A stretch of DNA of 64,000 bases from Flavihumibacter petaseus NBRC 106054 (lineage in GTDB: Bacteria; Bacteroidota; Bacteroidia; Chitinophagales; Chitinophagaceae): NCBI RefSeq assembly GCF_000974785.1, contig NZ_BBWV01000002.1:1139664-1203663 (forward strand), in the 5' to 3' direction. This document shows positions 43,546 to 51,907 of the stretch, piece by piece. A model generated the notes under the pieces. The model was given only the letters and a program-made list of their open reading frames with translations, was not told the origin of the DNA and ran no database searches. Both the position numbers and the translations under genes were made by a program. Position 1 is the first letter of the stretch, and each line of letters begins with the position of its first letter.

Positions 43546-46179
43546 TTATTTTTTCTTCTTCGGGGCTGATTTGGTCGCGGTTTTTTTGGTAGCCGGCTTT
43601 TTGGGGGCAGCTGATTTTTTAGTGGCTGCTTTTTTTGCCGGTGCCTTTTTGGTTGCTTTTCCACCTGCGGATTTCTTATCAAAAGCGGTAGGATCCTGCG
43701 CCACAATCATGGCTTTTACAGCATCGAGAGAAATATCTTTCAATTCAGCTTCCTCCCATTTGCCACCATCTTCCTTCCGGGTCACTTTCAGCATTTTTTT
43801 ACCCATGCGGATAAACGGACCCCAGCGGCCATTTTCTATGGAGATCTTCTCTTCGGGCCACTGACGGATATAGCGGTTGGCTTCTTTCTCCAACTTCTTC
43901 TGAATGAGTTCCTCGCAGTCACGTTGCGTGAGCCGATCGAAATTATAGGCTTTGGGAATATTGATGAAAAGGTCATTCCACTTGATAAAAGGTCCGAACC
44001 TGCCTTTTCCTTTTGTCACCGGCAGTCCTTCATAGGTGGCAATGGGCGCATCGGCTTCCTTCTTCGACTGAATCAGGTCAACGGCTCTTTCGAGATCCAC
44101 CGTCAGTGGATCTTCACCGCGTGGGATAGAGATAAATTCTTCACCCCACTTTACGTATGGTCCGAACCGCCCGATATTTACCGACACTTCGCTGCCCTCG
44201 TATTCACCGATGGTCAGGGGCAACCGGAACAGTTCCATGGCCTCTGCATAACTGATGGTCTCGATACTCTGACCGGATTTGAGTTTGGCAAACCGCGGCT
44301 TCTCTTCGTCACTTACATCCCCGATCTGTACCATTGGGCCATACCTGCCCATCCTGGCCACCACCTTTTTACCGGATTCCGGATCAGTGCCCAATTCTCT
44401 TTCGCCTTTGATGCGTTCTGCATTCTCAATCGTGTTGTCAACATCCTTTTTAAAAGGATTGTAAAACTCATCGATCATTTTATGCCATTGGCGTTTGCCG
44501 TTGGCAACCTCATCAAACTCTTCTTCAATTTTGGCTGTGAAACCATAATCCATCACGTCATTGAAATACTGGTTCAGGAAATCCGTCACCACCAGTCCCA
44601 GGTCAGTCGGGAACAGCTTTGATTTTTCCGCTCCGGTATTTTCAGTTTCTGTTTTACTTTCAAGTTTATCGTGTTCCAGACGAAGTACGCGGAAAGTCCG
44701 TTTTACGCCTTCCTTATCTCGCTTTTCCACGTATCCGCGTTTGAGAATGGTGGAGATGGTGGGAGCATAGGTAGAGGGTCGGCCAATGCCGAGTTCCTCG
44801 AGTTTTTTTACCAGGGACGCTTCCGTATACCGGGGAGCGGGGCGGTTGAATCTTTCCGTAGCTGTCATCTGGCGAAGGGGTAGTTTCTGGCCAACCAGCA
44901 ACGCCGGCAGCATGGTGTCCGCAGCCTCCTCTTCGGCCTGGTCCTCTTCGTCACGGTCTTCCCGGTAAACTTTCAGGAAGCCGTCAAATTTCAGCACTTC
45001 GCCACTCGCGGTCAGTTCTTCCTTATTGGTGGAAATCCTGATTTTAGCTGTTGTTTTTTCCAGTTCAGCGTCAGCCATCTGCGAAGCCATAGTCCGTTTC
45101 CAGATGAGTTCATACAGCCTTTGCGTATCGGGATCACCAACGGATGTTACATCCATATAGGTAGGGCGGATCGCTTCGTGCGCTTCCTGTGCCGATTCAT
45201 TCTTGTTCTTGTATTTGCGGGCCTGAAAATATTTGTTGCCATATTGTTCGTTCACCTGCTGACGGATCCCATCCATTGCCGTATCACTCAGGTTGACACT
45301 GTCCGTCCGCATATAAGTGATCTTACCGCTTTCATAGAGTTTCTGTGCGAGCAGCATGGTACGGCTTACTGAATAGCCCAGTTTGCGGCTGGCTTCCTGC
45401 TGAAGGGTAGAAGTGGTAAATGGCGCGGCAGGTGATTTTTTACCTGGACGAACCTGGATATCCGATACCTGGTATTCTGCCCCGCGGCAGGAGAGCAGGA
45501 ACGATTCTGCATCGGTCTCGTGGGAGAAACGCTGCCCCTCTGCCCTGAAGGATACCGGACGTTCGTTATGGTCAGATGCAGTAAAATAGGCGTCAATCTT
45601 AAACTGGCTGGTGGCATTGAAGGCATTGATCTCCCGTTCACGTTCCGCTATCAGACGGACGGCAACACTCTGTACCCGTCCCGCGCTGAGCGAAGATCCC
45701 ATGCTCATTTTGCGCCAGAGCACCGGGCTAAGCTCAAAACCAACGATCCTGTCCAGTACCCGGCGTGCCTGCTGGGCATTCACCAGGTCCATATTTACTT
45801 TCCTGGGATTCTGCACTGCTTTCTGGATGGCAGGCTTGGTGATCTCGTGAAAGACTATCCTTTTGGTTTCCAGGGGGTCCAGCCCAAGCACCTCGCAAAG
45901 ATGCCAGCTGATCGCTTCTCCTTCACGGTCCTCATCCGTTGCCAGCCATACTTCGTCACTCTTTTTGGCAAGCTGCTTCAGTTCGCGCACAACCCTTTCT
46001 TTGTCGTCAGGAACGATATAACGTGGTTTATACTGGTTCTTGATATCAATACCCATTTCACCTTTTTCCAGGTCCCGGATATGGCCATAGCAACTTTTCA
46101 CTTCAAAATCCTTACCCAGGATCTTTTCGATCGTCTTTGCTTTGGCAGGTGACTCTACTATCAATAAATTCTTCGCCAT
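43546..46179 (-). CDS. topA: DNA topoisomerase I
   Basis: An 877-residue type IA topoisomerase relaxing negative supercoils. The TOPRIM domain starts NLLIVESPAKAKTIEKILG and has WLATDEDREGEAISWHL. The catalytic tyrosine is in KITYMRTDSVNLS, near residue 289. The C-terminus has repeated GRFGP/GRWGP modules (GRYGPMVQIG, GRFGPYVKWG and others) without classical four-Cys zinc fingers. It ends with a Lys/Ala-rich tail of about 35 residues, typical of Bacteroidota. ATG 46179 was chosen because it begins MAKNLLIVES; 23 upstream codons are atypical. Confidence 0.95.
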   Translation of the reverse strand: MAKNLLIVESPAKAKTIEKILGKDFEVKSCYGHIRDLEKGEMGIDIKNQYKPRYIVPDDKERVVRELKQLAKKSDEVWLATDEDREGEAISWHLCEVLGLDPLETKRIVFHEITKPAIQKAVQNPRKVNMDLVNAQQARRVLDRIVGFELSPVLWRKMSMGSSLSAGRVQSVAVRLIAEREREINAFNATSQFKIDAYFTASDHNERPVSFRAEGQRFSHETDAESFLLSCRGAEYQVSDIQVRPGKKSPAAPFTTSTLQQEASRKLGYSVSRTMLLAQKLYESGKITYMRTDSVNLSDTAMDGIRQQVNEQYGNKYFQARKYKNKNESAQEAHEAIRPTYMDVTSVGDPDTQRLYELIWKRTMASQMADAELEKTTAKIRISTNKEELTASGEVLKFDGFLKVYREDRDEEDQAEEEAADTMLPALLVGQKLPLRQMTATERFNRPAPRYTEASLVKKLEELGIGRPSTYAPTISTILKRGYVEKRDKEGVKRTFRVLRLEHDKLESKTETENTGAEKSKLFPTDLGLVVTDFLNQYFNDVMDYGFTAKIEEEFDEVANGKRQWHKMIDEFYNPFKKDVDNTIENAERIKGERELGTDPESGKKVVARMGRYGPMVQIGDVSDEEKPRFAKLKSGQSIETISYAEAMELFRLPLTIGEYEGSEVSVNIGRFGPYVKWGEEFISIPRGEDPLTVDLERAVDLIQSKKEADAPIATYEGLPVTKGKGRFGPFIKWNDLFINIPKAYNFDRLTQRDCEELIQKKLEKEANRYIRQWPEEKISIENGRWGPFIRMGKKMLKVTRKEDGGKWEEAELKDISLDAVKAMIVAQDPTAFDKKSAGGKATKKAPAKKAATKKSAAPKKPATKKTATKSAPKKKK

Positions 46180-46341
46180 CGGTTCTAGCTCGTTTAAAAT
46201 ATGATTTCCGGTCGGTGCAAGTTTAGGTGAATTTTTCCTCGCATTCACATTCCTTTAAAAAATATTCACCCGAAATGGTCGTTCTTTGCATAGTTCCCGC
46301 TTCTACCAACCACCGCATTTTACTGAAAATAAAAGACTTTT

Positions 46342-47388
46342 ATGGCAATCATGGGCTATGATGCCTTTACGGGCCGTGACGGGAACGCGTCTCCTTTTCT
46401 TTGGTGGTGTGCGGGAGCACATGCGCCGACATTGCAGGAATTTCCTACGGAACAAAATAAATACAGCACCCTGGGCGGAGTCCTGCTGGCCACATTTGTG
46501 CTGGCAGCGCTTTCCTCCGGATATGCTTTTTTTACCATATTTGGCAATGTATGGTGGGCAATCGGTTTTGCCCTTCTCTGGGGCGCCATCATCTTCAATT
46601 TCGACCGCTTTATGGTGGCGACTATCCGTAAATATGGCGTATCGCCGGCACGGCAATGGCGGGTTACCTTTCCCCGGATCGTACTGGCTGTATTAATTGG
46701 TATAACCATCGCCAGGCCGCTTGAGTTGAAACTTTTCGAAAAAGAGATCAATGTAAAGGTATCTGCCAACCTCAACCGGAAAATGGCTTCCTTCGACAGG
46801 CAGCAGGATTCCCTCTTTGCAGCCAATACACATGCTGTGCAGGCAGAAAGGGACCAGCTGGCCACGGAGCGGAGAGCAATGTCTGATACCTTGCTGCGGT
46901 TACAGCAATCCTATATCCAGGAAGCTGATGGAACAGGAGGCACCGGGCAACGTGGTGCGGACCGGATTACCCGGCTTAAACAGGATGCCTATGCACAAAC
47001 TGCGGCGGGATATGCCGACCGTTTTCAACGGATCGACTCCCTGATGAAGAAACATGACCGGTACCTGCTGATTGCCGGCGACTCCCTGGCCCAAACCAAA
47101 ATGGCTTTCGCACAAACCGCAAAGGAAAGCATCGGTTTTCTGGAAAGGAATAAGGCGTTGTCGGACCTGTCCAAAGAAGAAGATGCCGTCTTCTGGGCAA
47201 ACTTTTTTGTAAGCCTGCTGATCATTCTGCTGGAAACAGCGCCGATCATCGCCAAAATGCTGCTTCCGGTCGGTCCGTATGATATCGCGATTGCCAAAAA
47301 AGAACTTCTTCCGATGGGTCAGATGCAACAGGAACTGGAAAAAGCCCAGGAAAACCTCCGGCCACCGGCAGGTATGTCGGCCGTTTAG
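46342..47388 (+). CDS. DUF4407 family membrane protein
   Basis: A 348-residue integral membrane protein. FLWWCAGAHAPTLQEFPTEQ is the family opening. Three hydrophobic helices follow (about 46-64, 70-88 and 110-126), then a long charged, coiled-coil extracytoplasmic segment (about 135-280) and a final helix (FFVSLLIILLETAPIIAKML). The FNFDRFMV motif after helix two is characteristic. Function is unknown. A small exported protein gene follows 24 bases later. Confidence 0.85.
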   Translation: MAIMGYDAFTGRDGNASPFLWWCAGAHAPTLQEFPTEQNKYSTLGGVLLATFVLAALSSGYAFFTIFGNVWWAIGFALLWGAIIFNFDRFMVATIRKYGVSPARQWRVTFPRIVLAVLIGITIARPLELKLFEKEINVKVSANLNRKMASFDRQQDSLFAANTHAVQAERDQLATERRAMSDTLLRLQQSYIQEADGTGGTGQRGADRITRLKQDAYAQTAAGYADRFQRIDSLMKKHDRYLLIAGDSLAQTKMAFAQTAKESIGFLERNKALSDLSKEEDAVFWANFFVSLLIILLETAPIIAKMLLPVGPYDIAIAKKELLPMGQMQQELEKAQENLRPPAGMSAV

Positions 47389-47412
47389 GTATATTAGCCG
47401 AAATTCTCCTGC

Positions 47413-47865
47413 ATGAAAATTCGATTGGCGTTAATTGCAAGCCTGATGAGCAGCGCTGTGTTTGCGCAAAACTCTGATGAAGAAGGAATCAAATCAAGTG
47501 TAAACCAGCTGTTCACCGGCATGAAAACAGGCGACACCGCATTGCTGGCTGGCAGTTTTGCTCCCGGTGCCGTACTGCAGACGATCAGGCAGAAAAAAGA
47601 CGGAAGTGTTTCCGTTGAAACAGAAGATCTCAAAGCATTTGTCACCAGTGTCGGAAAACCGCATCCCGATGTTTATGATGAACAGATCGAATTCGGAAAG
47701 ATCCTGGTCGACGGAAACCTGGCATCTGTCTGGACACCCTATAAATTCTACGTCGGCAAGAATTTCAGCCACTGTGGTGTGAACTCTTTCCAGCTGGTTA
47801 AGATTGCAGGCACCTGGAAGATCCAGTATATCATTGATACCCGGCGTAAAACAGGCTGCGAATAA
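47413..47865 (+). CDS. NTF2-like (SnoaL/DUF4440-type) exported protein
   Basis: A 150-residue protein with a signal peptide (MKIRLALIASLMSSAVFAQ) and a cone-shaped alpha+beta NTF2-like domain. EEGIKSSVNQLFTGMKTGDT forms the first helices, and SVWTPYKFYVG with NSFQLVKIAGTWKIQYIIDT forms the sheet. Catalytic function cannot be assigned; such domains act as enzymes or binding modules. Two cysteines (GKNFSHCG and the C-terminal TGCE) could form a disulfide. Its stop abuts that of the convergent downstream gene with no spacer. Confidence 0.8.
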   Translation: MKIRLALIASLMSSAVFAQNSDEEGIKSSVNQLFTGMKTGDTALLAGSFAPGAVLQTIRQKKDGSVSVETEDLKAFVTSVGKPHPDVYDEQIEFGKILVDGNLASVWTPYKFYVGKNFSHCGVNSFQLVKIAGTWKIQYIIDTRRKTGCE

Positions 47866-49149
47866 TTATTTCTTCGTCAGCTTGTACTTCTTGTTCACCT
47901 TGGGACTGTTGAAATACTGGTTGAGCTCTTCTTCGCTTAACCCGCCGGTATCTACCATGGGTACATCCACCAGCTGAACCTGAACGGCTTTCAGTTCTGC
48001 GCGGATCTTGGCTATCTTGGAAAGGATATCCGGATCCTTTTCACCGATCAGCATGTTGTCAGAAAGGTTGTATTCAAGACGTTTGATACAGGCGCGAACG
48101 GTGGAAGCAGAGTTCTGCTCATAAGTCTTCGTGGGAGAAACAGCTTCTTTTACCGGTACGAGCGCAACGCCGACGCTTGGCAGGATCTTACCTACGTTTT
48201 GTGTACCCGGAGAAGTGCTGGTCGCCAGTGCTGTACCGGTAAGTGCCGAGGTGCCAGACGCCACATCAAATGTACTCCTGGTATTCTTGGTTCCCTTTAC
48301 GCTTTTATCCAACTCGCGGAAAGTATATTTCAACTGCAGGATATAGCGGTTCACTTCTGAAACCGTTTTATCATATTCATTCTGGCGGAACGGATAATTC
48401 AGCGCATCGCGTACGATCACCCTGATGGTAGCCGTGTCTCGGTTAAAGAATTTATCTGCTCCGATAAAGCTGATGGTAAATACACGCATCTTGGCTGAAT
48501 CGGTCTCTTTCACGAAATCATACGGAATCGGCCAGACGAAGGCTTCATTACACTTCGTAACGTTATTGTAGTTCCGAAGCGGGGTGCTCACCAATGTGGT
48601 AATGGACTCGATCGGAAAACTTCCCGTTTCACACTGCACTTTAAAATTAAGGGTATCACCTTCATCAATGTACAATACATTGCTTACTGAAGGCTTGACC
48701 TGTGAATAGACGATCTCGGTATTATAAAAGACCAGTGAGAAACTGGTGTCCACCCTTTCAGAAGGATTTGCCAGGTTCTGAACGCCCAGGTACACTTTGT
48801 ATTCCTGGTCATATTTCAGGCGGCCCGAAAGAAAATAGGATTTCTCCGCCTTAAAAGAAAGAACACCGTCATCCTTATTGATCCGGAGGCCCACAGGGGC
48901 ATTCTTCAGGAACCAGAAATAACGGGACGAATCCTTGTTTATATCAAGGTTATACGTCATTGCAGAGTCAACATGCAAAGTGATATAGGGATTCAGGTTA
49001 ATAATCCTAAGTGAAGTATCGGGAGCAACGGGCAAAACGGTATCAGTCGTATGTTTGACTACAGTGGTATCCTGTGCCTTAACCGAAACCGAAAAGAGAA
49101 CCAATACAAAAAGACTTAACCAATAATTCCGGGAACGTATCAACGCCAT
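47866..49149 (-). CDS. Secreted beta-rich protein of unknown family
   Basis: A 427-residue exported protein with a signal peptide ending VSVKAQD near residue 26. The mature N-terminal 220 residues look like one or two Ig/cadherin-type beta domains (KSYFLSGRLKYDQEYKVYLG, then LYIDEGDTLNFKVQ). A Ser/Thr-rich linker (about 285-325) leads to a helical C-terminus and a basic end (NKKYKLTKK). It has no lipobox and no enzyme motif. The mix suggests a cell-envelope structural protein. Its stop directly abuts that of the NTF2-like gene. Confidence 0.65.
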   Translation of the reverse strand: MALIRSRNYWLSLFVLVLFSVSVKAQDTTVVKHTTDTVLPVAPDTSLRIINLNPYITLHVDSAMTYNLDINKDSSRYFWFLKNAPVGLRINKDDGVLSFKAEKSYFLSGRLKYDQEYKVYLGVQNLANPSERVDTSFSLVFYNTEIVYSQVKPSVSNVLYIDEGDTLNFKVQCETGSFPIESITTLVSTPLRNYNNVTKCNEAFVWPIPYDFVKETDSAKMRVFTISFIGADKFFNRDTATIRVIVRDALNYPFRQNEYDKTVSEVNRYILQLKYTFRELDKSVKGTKNTRSTFDVASGTSALTGTALATSTSPGTQNVGKILPSVGVALVPVKEAVSPTKTYEQNSASTVRACIKRLEYNLSDNMLIGEKDPDILSKIAKIRAELKAVQVQLVDVPMVDTGGLSEEELNQYFNSPKVNKKYKLTKK

Positions 49150-49239
49150 TCTCTGAATGTTAATTTAAGCTAGTTGAAAAAGTGAGGCAATATTATGCTA
49201 TTTTAAGCAAACACCTATTTAACAATTTGTTAGAATGAA

Positions 49240-49267
49240 AAACCCCATCGTAAAAACGATGGGGTTT
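49240..49267 (-). terminator. Terminator of hsp20
   Basis: AAACCCCATCG (49240-49250) pairs with CGATGGGGTTT (49257-49267). On the minus strand the stem is followed by a short T-run. Confidence 0.8.
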
Positions 49268-49295
49268 AACCAAAACCAACTGCTTATGAGAACGA

Positions 49296-49727
49296 TTATT
49301 GAATATTGATTGCCTGCGGTTGCAGTTTCACTTCAGCTTTTTTCGGAAGGAAAACTTTCAGCACGCCGTTTTCATATTTTGCCTGAATTCCAGCTGTGTC
49401 AATTTTTTCATCGAGTGAAAAACTACGTTTGAAGGAAGCGAGAGAAAATTCTTTCCGCACCACTTTAAAGTCTTCAGTCTTTTCTTCTTTTTTGTGCTCA
49501 TAGGAAATGGTCAGCAGACCATCTTCTACCTGTAATTTGATGTCCTCCTTGCTGCGACCGGGAGCTGTCAGCTCAAGATGATAAGCATCAGTTGTTTCGA
49601 CGATATTTACCGGAGTTGTGCTAAATGCAGGAGAAGCCTCACGGGAGAAATAAGCCGGAAAATCCTGGAACCAATCATCGATCAGGTTACGCTGGCGGGA
49701 AGGCTGATTGAGTTTTACGAGTGTCAT
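49296..49727 (-). CDS. Small heat shock protein, Hsp20/alpha-crystallin family
   Basis: A 143-residue ATP-independent holdase. The alpha-crystallin domain spans about residues 38-135: VNIVETTDAYHLELTAPGRS, KEDIKLQVEDGLLTISYEHK and the C-terminal YENGVLKVFLPKK. The IxI-type tail (QAINIQ) anchors oligomers. Length is normal. It has its own terminator. No heat-shock operator (CIRCE) was recognised in the leader, 49728-49800. Confidence 0.92.
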   Translation of the reverse strand: MTLVKLNQPSRQRNLIDDWFQDFPAYFSREASPAFSTTPVNIVETTDAYHLELTAPGRSKEDIKLQVEDGLLTISYEHKKEEKTEDFKVVRKEFSLASFKRSFSLDEKIDTAGIQAKYENGVLKVFLPKKAEVKLQPQAINIQ

Positions 49728-49892
49728 GTTATTTGATTTTTTGATTTTGCGATTTTCATTAAGGGCTTCAAATGCTGTACCGGCACGATATATATGCCAT
49801 TCCTGACATGTTTCGGGGAAGAGTTAGAGGAGTTAGCGGACATTATGGCGGTTTTGACTGAACATATGCGACATATTGTCTGTTGTGAACCA

Positions 49893-49925
49893 TTTGAGTG
49901 GATTGCGTGTTTTTCAATAAATTTG
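49893..49925 (+). promoter_or_regulatory. Promoter of the bacilliredoxin gene
   Basis: TTTG at 49893-49896 and TAAATTTG at 49918-49925 are separated by 21 bases, close to the Bacteroidota TTTG-N19-TAnnTTTG arrangement. The ATG follows 19 bases later. This is the best complete promoter in the window. Confidence 0.6.
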
Positions 49926-49944
49926 CACCTTCAAAAAAGACAGC

Positions 49945-50358
49945 ATGTATCCAGTAGAGATAGTATTACCGATGAAAGAAGAGCTCACAGAAGAAGGCTT
50001 TGTTGAGCTGCTGACTCCCCAGGAAGTAACTGATCAGCTTGGTCAGCCGGGAACAACCCTTGTAGTGATCAACTCTGTTTGCGGTTGCTCTGCAGGAACC
50101 GCCCGCCCCGGTGTATTGATGGCCGTAGCCAACAGCGACAAAAAGCCAGATAACCTGACTACCTCTTTTGCCGGGTATGATATTGATGCGGTGAAGAAAC
50201 TCAGAGAACACCTGTTGCCCTATCCGCCTTCTTCTCCGGCTATAGCATTGTTTAAAGACGGACAATTGGTACACTTTATCGAGCGGCACATGATCGAAGG
50301 CCGTTCAGCACAAATGATTGCCCACAACCTGATCGCCGCTTTCGAGCAATATTGTTGA
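49945..50358 (+). CDS. BrxA/BrxB-type bacilliredoxin
   Basis: A 137-residue thioredoxin-fold protein (YphP/YqiW family). The active site is CGC (Cys46-Gly47-Cys48) in NSVCGCSAGTARPG, where BrxA/B resolve bacillithiolated proteins. PSSPAIALFKDGQLVHFIER contains the cis-proline loop and beta strand. Presence implies a bacillithiol or related thiol pool, though bacillithiol synthesis genes are not visible here. A terminator closes the gene. Confidence 0.9.
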   Translation: MYPVEIVLPMKEELTEEGFVELLTPQEVTDQLGQPGTTLVVINSVCGCSAGTARPGVLMAVANSDKKPDNLTTSFAGYDIDAVKKLREHLLPYPPSSPAIALFKDGQLVHFIERHMIEGRSAQMIAHNLIAAFEQYC

Positions 50359-50382
50359 TTTTCATCGTGGTCCTGAAATATT

Positions 50383-50408
50383 AAACCCCTGCCATGCAGG
50401 GGTTTTTG
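50383..50408 (+). terminator. Terminator of the bacilliredoxin gene
   Basis: AAACCCCTGC (50383-50392) pairs with GCAGGGGTTT (50396-50405) around a CAT loop; T residues follow. Confidence 0.85.
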
Positions 50409-50461
50409 TTGCCGAATGCTTATCATTGCGCATTATTGGCTTCGCCACACAAAACATTTGC

Positions 50462-51631
50462 ATGTACCCCAACCTTTATTATGCCTTCAGAGACCTTTTC
50501 GGATGGAATCTTCCGGGTCTTAGGTTTATTAACTCCTTCGGCTTTTTCGTTGCACTGGCATTTTTGGGCGCAGCCTGGGTACTGACTGTGGAACTTCGCA
50601 GGAAAAGCAAACTTGGGTTACTGCAATATGAAGAGACCAAAATAATCGTTGGTAAACCTGCAGGTTTTGGCGAACTCGCCATCAATTTCCTGATGGGCTT
50701 CCTCCTCGGATATAAGATCATCGGAGCGTTCGTGATAGGGCCCGAGGACCCGCAATCCTTTATTTTTTCCGACCAGGGCAGCTGGCCGGTCGGGATCCTG
50801 GCCGGATTGTTTTTTGCCGGTTGGAAATGGGTGGAGAAGAACAAGCAAAAACTTGATAAACCAGAAGAACGCACCATTCGCATCTGGCCTCAGGACAGGG
50901 TGGGGGACTTTGTTGTATTTGCCGCCCTGTTTGGATTTGGTGGTGCTAAAATCTTTCATAACCTGGAGAACTGGGACGATTTTGTAAAAGATCCCATTGG
51001 TGCGCTGCTTTCCTTCAGTGGACTTACTTTCTATGGCGGACTTATTTGTGCAGCGATCGCTATACTCTGGTATGCCGGCAAACACAAGATCTCAAAAAGA
51101 CATCTTTGTGATGCCACGGCACCCGGATTAATGCTCGCCTATGCTGTTGGACGGCTGGGTTGCCAGGTTGCCGGAGATGGCGACTGGGGAATTGCCAGTA
51201 CCCACCCCAAACCTTTTTCCTGGTTGCCGGACGGTTTCTGGTCCTATACCTACCCCCACAACGTAATTAATTATGGTGAAGCCATCCCAGGTTGTACTGG
51301 ACCCTACTGCAGCCAGTTGCCAGTGGGCGTTTACCCTACGCCATTATATGAATCCATTATCTGCTTCGTGCTATTTGGCATCCTTTGGTATTTCCGCAAA
51401 AGGATCAACGTTGCAGGAAGGATCTTTGCCCTCTACCTGGTGCTGAATGGCTTTGAACGGTTTTTTATTGAAAAGATCCGGGTGAACACCAAGTACTCCA
51501 TCTTCGGATTTCATCCCACACAGGCAGAAATCATTTCTACCCTGCTGGTGCTTTCCGGTATCGCTATCTGGATCTGGATGGGTAAACTGACCCCACCGGC
51601 AGCAAGCCCACGGACCGCCGATCTCACTTAA
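50462..51631 (+). CDS. lgt: Prolipoprotein diacylglyceryl transferase
   Basis: A 389-residue multi-pass inner-membrane enzyme that adds diacylglycerol to the lipobox cysteine of prolipoproteins, such as the SusD-type lipoproteins in this window. Conserved pieces are FINSFGFFVALAFLG, FYGGLICA, the signature region AYAVGRLGCQVAGDGDWG, and VYPTPLYES near the C-terminus. It is longer than E. coli Lgt (291) owing to a cytoplasmic insertion at about residues 45-140. ATG 50462 (MYPNLYYAF) was chosen over a TTG 12 codons upstream. Confidence 0.9.
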   Translation: MYPNLYYAFRDLFGWNLPGLRFINSFGFFVALAFLGAAWVLTVELRRKSKLGLLQYEETKIIVGKPAGFGELAINFLMGFLLGYKIIGAFVIGPEDPQSFIFSDQGSWPVGILAGLFFAGWKWVEKNKQKLDKPEERTIRIWPQDRVGDFVVFAALFGFGGAKIFHNLENWDDFVKDPIGALLSFSGLTFYGGLICAAIAILWYAGKHKISKRHLCDATAPGLMLAYAVGRLGCQVAGDGDWGIASTHPKPFSWLPDGFWSYTYPHNVINYGEAIPGCTGPYCSQLPVGVYPTPLYESIICFVLFGILWYFRKRINVAGRIFALYLVLNGFERFFIEKIRVNTKYSIFGFHPTQAEIISTLLVLSGIAIWIWMGKLTPPAASPRTADLT

Positions 51632-51852
51632 AATTTTTTATCCAAAAGTGCCTGGCCGGTATACCGGACCAGTGAATTCCTGTCCCCGGGAGCCGTTTGC
51701 CCTTTATCCAGCAGGCTCACCACTCATCCCAAAAGGGAGCATGGCTGTAACCCTAAAGCATTTATCCCGTCTGATTGCTGTCTGCGTTTTGCCGGAAATC
51801 AGCAAAATAAACCATTCGGCACAAAACAATGTACATTGCATAGCATAGTACC

Positions 51853-51860
51853 TACCTTTG
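51853..51860 (+). promoter_or_regulatory. Putative -7 box of the first tandem receptor
   Basis: TACCTTTG matches TAnnTTTG and lies 47 bases before the ATG at 51908. The 276-base gap from lgt (51632-51907) holds no other feature that I can identify. Confidence 0.5.
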
Positions 51861-51907
51861 AACTGTAATTGATGAAAAAGGGTACCAAACTAATAAAAGA
51901 ACCTGTT

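Noticed and set aside
49728..49944. Possible small gene at 49794-50006 upstream of the bacilliredoxin
   Set aside because: It overlaps the promoter and start of the bacilliredoxin in another frame and has no protein-like pattern.
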